From: Meandrina meandrites
Taxonomy: Eukaryota > Cnidaria > Anthozoa > Scleractinia > Meandrinidae
Direction: 5' to 3'
DNA length: 64,000 bases
Assembly: GCA_963693305.1 (NCBI GenBank)
Contig: OY855905.1
Coordinates: 30,995,937-31,059,936, forward strand
Part shown: one piece after another, positions 57,609-64,000 of the stretch
Layout of the letters: each line of letters begins with the position of its first letter
How positions within the stretch are numbered: the stretch's first letter is position 1
The notes under the pieces: generated by a model
Told to the model about the DNA's origin: nothing
Databases searched by the model: none
Seen by the model: the letters and a program-made list of their open reading frames with translations, nothing else
Program-made: the position numbers and the translations under genes

Positions 57609-58262
57609 TAAGAGGGTCTAAATGGAGTTAAACTGGTGTATAGCTGAGAAATGGTCAAACGATTAACTGAAAAATGGCGCGTTCGAGATCTACAGAATTT
57701 ACTGAAAGCTGTAAGAATTTTTTTGAGCATTAATTTCAAGACCGGATATTTTCACTACTTGTTGCCGTACAATCCTTGCAGTAATGAGAGCCTGGTTGCA
57801 CATCGAGACAAGCAGCTTGTGAGCTATGACTTACTGTATTCAAGATTACTACCCTGATTCCAATGTGGAATTTCCGGTTAAGATTTTTCGACTCTTTTTC
57901 GGCAAATCGTACTGGACTCTTCTTGTTCAAGGAAACGGAACTGAACGTGAATAAGCTGTTCCTTTTGATATTTTACCGAATGAGGAGAGGGTCTAGGTAA
58001 CAAAAGCACGTGAATCTTCTATCTTCTCAGTAATGTTATGTTTATTTCGCGAGGAGCCTGGCGATGCGAAATAAAAAATGGTATGGAAAAGAATATTCTA
58101 GTCGTTCCGGTATTATAAAAAGTGAGAAAAAAGTTACACCTAGGAGGGTGTTACCTTTTCTCCGTTTTCCGGAAAATTTCCCTTGGAACGAACCGTTGTT
58201 TTCCATACAAATGGCAAACGGCCGACGTCACTTGTTCAACTGTATCAAATAGGACTTGCGAG

Positions 58263-58275
58263 TTTTGGCGGGAAA
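58263..58275 (+). promoter_or_regulatory. E2F-type site (isolated)
   Basis: TTTTGGCGGGAAA fits the E2F consensus TTTSGCGSGAAA. I could not link it to a gene, and single matches occur by chance. Confidence 0.3.
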
Positions 58276-60480
58276 CTTGACCAGGAGCTGGGACTGGGGA
58301 TAATCATTTCCTTTGACATGCTTTTGGCGGTAAAATACGCCATTAACACTGAAAAACAATAAACACGTGCCAGTTCAAAGTAAAAATTATCGAATACTGC
58401 ACAGAATGTTGATGGAAATGGTGAAAAGCACGTGAAGGAAATCGACGAAGAATTTGTGTACACTGCACACTGATTGAACTTAAGGAGGCGACAAGAAGGC
58501 ATTATTCATCCTCAACAAATTCGCCACTAGCACTTTATTTCATAAACAAAAATATATCAGTCTATTTTTACTCAGTAAGAACGTAAAGTTCCGGAAAACT
58601 TTAAGTGAAGTTTTACAGTAAACGGTGAAGTTGATTTTAACTCCGAGGTAAAAAGAATAGAGTTTTAAATTTAAAAGTGTTGGACCGAAAACTTGCAGAA
58701 AATTTAATTTTTGCCTACTTTTGAAAAACAAAATTAAATAAACAATGTTATACTGCGCCGACAGCAGTAAATGAAATGAACTCGAACTCAGTGTCTACGC
58801 GAAAACAGTACAGGTACTTATCGGAATACTGATGCCGCATGCAAGTGTTTACGAGATGTAAAATGCCTTACTTGATTTTCTAGATCTCTCGTTATTTACC
58901 GTAGTGTCCACTTTGTACAGTGCAAACAAACAACTGGTTGATTTCCATCACGTAGACTTCCTACATCAAACACCTCTTTATTTAAATAATTTGTACTTTG
59001 AACGGGTACGTGATTTAGTATTACTTTGTACAAAAATATTATAGCGTATTCTTTGTTCGCTTGGCAACTCAATTATGTATGTTGTACTCTTTCCGAGCCA
59101 ATACGGGTTAAACAACTAATTAAACGCCGTTTGGTTATTTTGAAAACCCAAGAAAAGAAAAACAATTAAGAGTTTTGGTTGACGTTTATGGCAAATTATT
59201 GCTCTCCAATACATTCAGTGCTCGATATTTGACTCGATCTATATCTTGTAACAGGAAATTTAACTTCGCGCCATCGAATTTTCGCTACCTTTTTAACATC
59301 GCGAAAATTTGCTGACGAGAATTTAGAGATGGTCAAAGATGCCTTGAAAAAGAGTATTCGCTAAGCTGAAAATAATGGCATTAGCGTACTTGTAAAGTCA
59401 ATCAAAGAACGTTCTAATCCCTATTACAGTGAATCGGCATTTTATTTTGAAGCGTCATCATTCGCTTCATCGCTATCTTCATTGGCATTCCAGTTCTTGC
59501 ATACATCATTACGTATTACGGTACATTCCTGAAACTGTTCATTCACTGGCTGTTATGTCAATCCATTTCTGAACAATGAACTTTTAACTTGCGCGAAAGC
59601 TCAATAAATAAAAAGCAACTGACAAACAGTAACACAATTTGTTCGTCATCTTTTCTTTTCAACTTGCTTTTTTTCCGTTTGGATCTCTCTGAATGCGGTG
59701 CTTTTGTGTTGCTTATACGGCACAAGACTCGCTGAATATTGATGCGCCAAATAACAACGACTTTTATTTAATTCCATCAGGGAACAATAATGATCTAATG
59801 AGATGAAGAAATGAATGCCATTCTCGGTCTTAGACGCAATACATGTAGCGTATTGCAATAATTCATTTATTTCCCTTCGGGACGGAGTTAAATACACTGA
59901 CGTCACCACACCCAGAAGTTGCTATTCATTAGAAGTTATTTCGTTTTGCTTCTCATATATTTAAATTTGTGTCTCTCGGAAAGAAAATATAAAACACTGG
60001 GAGATTCTGGTATTTGATGCAATAAAGAAATCACCGCATAAAGTGAGCAAACATTTTACGTTTGTTAAACCTTTTAACAACTTGTTTAAGCAGCCCCATG
60101 GGACATAAAAGTCCCTTTCCGGCTTGAGAACAAAAGAAATAGAAAGGTGTGCCATTATCCAGGGTGTACTTTTAACAAACCCTGCAGATGATTATTCACT
60201 TTTAAATAAGTCGGTAATTTGCTTACTTTCTACCGCAATAACGTTATACTTTTCGCCTATACAAGCACTTCTGACACTTCAATCCCGTGTTCGAAGAGAA
60301 CTATTCTGAAGTATTCTTTTTCAAGTTCTCCATGTTACAAGAAGATTCGAAGACACGACCAAGAGAGTATCGTATACCGCTCTGTGCCTGCCTCGTACCC
60401 AGGTGCCGCTTTTTCTACGGGGGGTGGGGGGAGAGGGGAAGGAGGTTGAAGGGTCATGGGAATATGGGAAGGGCGAAATA

Positions 60481-60752
60481 GTCCTTATGCATGTTTATGT
60501 CAGACTAGCTAGTTTCATCACCAAGCCTCGCTTTTGAGGTGCAAGGTTGTTAATTTTATCATGGACGAATTCCAAAGACAGCAAAGATGAAAAGAATACC
60601 CATGTGAAAACTGCACGAAGGTGGCAAAGGGTTGAGAATAATTTGCGTAAACGTAGCCTGCGTAGCTGGCGGGATTTCGCGAGCGAGTGCATTTTTTAGC
60701 AGCCTCATGCGTGGTGAATTTTGAACATAAGACGTCATCACGCATAAGGCCC
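60481..60752. mobile_element. Middle element of the nest (copy of 24182-24401)
   Basis: Shares ccttatgcatg, caccaagcctcgctttt, gaaaagaatacccatg, gttgagaataatt and ataagacgtcatca...gcataaggccc with 24182-24401. The interior is interrupted at about 60655 by a Mutator-like MITE fragment (tagcctgcgtagctggcggg...). Confidence 0.7.
60655..60710. mobile_element. Solo end of the Mutator-like MITE
   Basis: tagcctgcgtagctggcggg followed by atttcgcgagcgagtgcattt matches the left end of the element at 3836-4036. The right end is missing. Confidence 0.7.
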
Positions 60753-60961
60753 GGCTATACCGTTGAGCCTTCCATTGATCCTTTGCGTCCTTGATCTTTT
60801 AGTGGTCAGGCGAAATTCTCGATAAGACCCTGGGAACGAGGTAGTCGAGGCAGGCACGGTACTGCATTGGACTTGCTTTGGAAGGCCTTAACTGATTTTT
60901 TTTTTGCCTTTGCTTTGTTCGCTGCTAAAAAGCCAATGGTTAATCAACAAGAACCTATCCA

Positions 60962-60966
60962 TTAAT

Positions 60967-61011
<45 letters not shown>

Positions 61012-61122
61012 GACTGACTGACTGACTGACTGACTGACTGACTGACTGACTGACTGACTGACTGACTCACTGACTCACTGACTCACTGACTGATCATGAC
61101 TGACTGACTGACTGACTGACTA
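60962..61122 (+). repeat. (CTAA)n/(CTGA)n microsatellite
   Basis: A run of ctaa units changes to ctga units near 61010 and then to mixed ctga/ctca. About 160 bp in total with one short interruption (tcatga, near 61095). Confidence 0.95.
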
Positions 61123-61631
61123 ACATATTGCATGACTAGCTTACAGGGTCCGAGCGAAGTTTTTAGTCTTTTTTAATGTTTCAGTATTCTTGTAAGTTAA
61201 GCAATATTAATTGTAGCCCTCCCTTCGTGTGAGTGACAGAATCGGAGAGAGAAGAGATCTGGGACTGAACAGAAGCCAACGACTAATCGTATCTCCAGTC
61301 CTAATCACAAAAATCCATTCTTTTGGAAATGCGTTAATTATTAGCGAGGAAAACCCCCGACATTTTGCCGATAACACGGCAAGGGTGCTACTGGCACAGT
61401 GCAACTGCACTACCCATCTCGTCCCCCGAACACGCTTTTCTTTTGAGAGTTTAAATTTGAAAATCACGACGATTCACGGACGTCCACTTCCGTTTAAATC
61501 TGATTGGCTGTTAATCAAAAATGAATACTCTTTGCATGCTCAAAAAAGTCAGAACTGGCCAGGCTCCGTGTTTCTGGTGCTGACCAAATGAAAAACGGGC
61601 TCTTGGGACCATATTGGGCCAGCACAGGCCA

Positions 61632-61929
61632 GGTAAAGGTAAAGTCTGCTTACGAGCCTAGTGGCCCATCAGGCCGGAGCTTATCCCGGTTTCCGTAGCA
61701 TGAAGCGACTAGGAGTATTTCTACTCCCGCTGGATGGGATGCTAGTCCATCGCAGGGTTACCCCCAGCAGTAAATTCGCCGGTACCCATTTATACACCTG
61801 GGTGGAGAGGGGCACTATGAGAGTAAAGTATCTTGCCTAAGAACACAACGTAGTTCCCCGGCCAGGGATCGAACCCGGACCGCCCGATCCAGAGTCCAGC
61901 GCACTAACCATTAGGCCACCGCGCCTCCC
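61632..61929 (-). mobile_element. tRNA-derived SINE, minus orientation, well preserved
   Basis: On the minus strand the head reads gggaggcgcggtggcctaat then ggttagtgcgctggact, an A-box region, followed by the B-box ggttcgatccc. The body ends at ggtaaaggtaaag-type sequence. This is the same family as 9825-10119 but closer to a functional tRNA-like head. Confidence 0.85.
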
Positions 61930-61987
61930 ACGACCAGGCCAGGACACCTGTTGAAACATTGCCCGCATGCGCAACAGTTTCGGTTCA

Positions 61988-62133
61988 GGCCCCAGTTGTT
62001 CAAAGGTTGGGTAACACTATCCACCGGATACATCACTATCCAGTGAATACCGTAGTTTGTTTTGTCAATACTTGACCACTGGATTGCAATTTATCCGGTA
62101 GATAGCGTTATCCACCCTTTGAACATCTGGGGC
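61988..62133. mobile_element. MITE with GCCCCAG ends
   Basis: ggccccagttgttcaaaggt and its complement (ccctttgaacatctggggc) enclose repeated tatcca(c/g)t/ccggata motifs that are themselves inverted. Confidence 0.75.
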
Positions 62134-62303
62134 AAGATGTCAGCGCACCCTCGTTTCTGGAATCTTCGTTCCCCTTGACCAGCGGTCGGGAAACGAGCGA
62201 ACCTGGGAACCTGGGAAGATCCGATTTGAAGTCTGAAAATATCGGACTTGTGGTTGAATTGCGCATGCCTAGCTTGCAAAAGCATGGCTCAACGTAGACA
62301 AAC

Positions 62304-62466
62304 GTAGACTACGAGCAGTCCTTATTTATTTTCGCAATACGTCGAGCGTGAAGCGAAAAATGCCCGCGCGAAAATTGGGGACGAGGTAAGGCAAGGCGAG
62401 GTCTTTTTTTTTGTTGTTTCACGTTCGACGGGCTCTGAAAATAAATAGGGACTGCTCATAGTCTAG
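62304..62466. mobile_element. Foldback MITE
   Basis: tagactacgagcagtcctta and its near complement (tagggactgctcatagtcta), then cgtcgagcgtgaa/ttcacgttcgacg, flank a core with gaggtaaggcaaggcgagg. Confidence 0.75.
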
Positions 62467-64000
62467 GCTCAAAGAAATCCTCGGTGTTTTACTTCCGGCA
62501 ATTTCTACTGTTTTAAAAACCAATCAAAATCAATCCAACGAAACTTTCGAGAGTCGCTCGTTTCGTCAAGCTTGCGCGGTAAGGAACGAAGACTCGAGGT
62601 ACGAGATTGATACGGTAACGATGGCAACATTTCGTGCAAACTAAACAGATTGCTTATAACAAACCTGGCGGCGGTAATCGGATCGAGTGGCCAGAAACTA
62701 GGAAATCTCTGATATAGTTGTGCCACGCCATTTCACGGCGTGATACTGAAGTTAGTGGACACACGTTTAATTTGTTTCAAGTGTATTTGTTGCTTTTACA
62801 ACATTGCGGGCGGGCATTGTTTCGCCGTGTGTCGATCGAGGCCTTCATCAGTTAATCCACAAGGGTTAAAATGGTTTTAAGCTTTGCGATGATACTTCCG
62901 TACTTTTGGCACGAACGAAAACTCGACGTTTGAAACGAAACTGACTGAATTTACCTTTTTTAGACGCTATCCCATCTTTTAACGTCAAAAATGTCCGCCA
63001 CTGGATAAGAACTTAAGCTCGAGCCTAGTTCTTATTTATGAGATTTTCGGAAAGATTTTTATCCTTCAGAAACCTCGAGAGAGTTTACTATTGCGTGGGC
63101 AGTATCCGTAATATTCTTACCAGAAAGCCCTCAGGCAATTCGTCGATTCGTACAAGGTTAAATGCATATTATGATGATGCTGACGTCCGATCTCGATCTC
63201 AGTTGTTCGTGGAATTTGCATATATAAATGACTGTTAATTTTACAATCTAAATTTCTCTGCTTTCTTTCCATGAGTCGTCGAATTTAGGTCGATCTTTCA
63301 GCGATAAGTTGCTGGTAACCGCGTGTCATTTTAGAACTCCCTAGTTTTTTCGCCATTACAGATGCATCTTTGATCCAGCTCGCGCGCTTTACATTTTAAT
63401 CATACATAATCCACGTATATTTAAAGAATTGAAATTTTTTAAGTTCGCAGCGCTTGACTCGGATTGGAGAGAGATGAAATGACTAGTTACAGAAGATCAG
63501 TGAACGCAGAGTCGAATATACACGCGGTACCTACCTAGTTAGAGTTAGCAGTGCGGCCGCGCACGATACAATCAACAGATCGATCTTTTTGTGACGTGTA
63601 TATTTCTTTTTCTTCAGTGTATTTCTGTAGCATAGCAAAGAGTTGTCTTAACTTCCAGGTTTACGTTTGCAATCCAACCAGCCAACTATCTATAAATGGT
63701 ATTCTTTCAATTCATTATAAATTTTAAGTTGGCCTTAGACAAACATCAAGTTTTTGCCCATTATTTTGGCAACTATGTGGATACAGCCAGAGTATAAAGC
63801 TCGCTTTGTCACGAGAGCAAATTTGTTCTGTTGCTTTCATTCAAATCGCCTTTGTTTGCTATGCTGTTTCTTCCATTAGCGAAGTACAAAAGACATTTGT
63901 GGAGGCTAAAAACCGATTTACTAGGTAACTCGTTAAAATGTCAGCAATTTTACGCATGGTGGAGCTCTCATCCTCGAAGTTCTCGCGCTTTCGATTTCTC
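62467..64000. other. Right edge; no gene recognised
   Basis: A minus-strand ATG at about 62730 opens MAWHNYIRDFLVSG... up to a possible donor (cag|gtttgt). It could be a first exon, but nothing supports a product. The rest shows no recognisable feature. Confidence 0.35.

Larger units (their letters stand above)
57241..60382. other. Intergenic, one MITE, no gene seen
   Basis: Holds the 57380-57608 foldback and an isolated E2F-type site (58263-58275). No exon with recognisable product. Confidence 0.4.
60383..60858. mobile_element. Outer element of a three-level transposon nest
   Basis: Ends tgcctgcctcgtacccagg and its near complement (ctgggaacgaggtag...gaggcaggca) are inverted. Enclosed is a second MITE (60481-60752), which contains a one-ended fragment of the Mutator-like MITE. 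Confidence 0.65.

Noticed and set aside
62505..62730. First exon of an unknown gene on the minus strand
   Set aside because: The possible donor is weak, two frames compete and no downstream exon was found.

Overview
The window is eukaryotic and looks like an anthozoan cnidarian, most likely a stony coral. The evidence is AT-rich DNA, short exons with GT-AG introns, proteins that align well with vertebrate orthologues, and dense small DNA transposons, tRNA-derived SINEs and poly-C/poly-G tracts. The species is inferred, not proven. Most short ORFs in the window are chance frames. Real genes had to be assembled exon by exon, with reading phase checked at each junction.

Layout. (1) 1-588, minus: first exon of a vesicular GABA/glycine-type transporter (SLC32/VIAAT-like), running off the left edge. 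(2) 589-5432: repeats, including an 839-bp TIR transposon with a 6-bp duplication and a 201-bp MITE with a perfect 9-bp duplication. (3) 5433-6628, minus: complete ZNF593/Bud20 zinc-finger protein, 3 exons. It lies head-to-head with (4) 7180-24781, plus: complete ARHGAP1/p50RhoGAP-like gene, 12 coding exons, 562 aa. Intron 4 (9.4 kb) holds two 96%-identical inverted repeat copies that bracket a decayed, unfamiliar zinc-finger/homeodomain-like gene (15.8-18.4 kb). (5) 24782-28405: convergent 3' flanks. (6) 28406-33008, minus: bHLH-Orange repressor of the HELT/cwo type, 4 exons, 530 aa. (7) 33-39.5 kb: repeat-rich, with a ~1.8-kb long-TIR element carrying a 5S-rRNA-like segment. (8) 39517-41125, minus: OARD1/TARG1-like macrodomain protein with its first exon not found. 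(9) 41.1-48.6 kb: non-coding, including an inverted dimer of a TTAA-flanked MITE. (10) 48627-50375, plus: complete cyclin D, 5 exons, 281 aa, with the LxCxE and TPTD degron motifs. (11) 50.4-64 kb: no recognisable gene; repeats, a three-level transposon nest, a (CTAA/CTGA)n satellite and a SINE.

The genes are functionally unrelated housekeeping, signalling and cell-cycle genes and form no operon or pathway. The least explained object is the pseudogenised gene and its flanking inverted repeats in ARHGAP1 intron 4.
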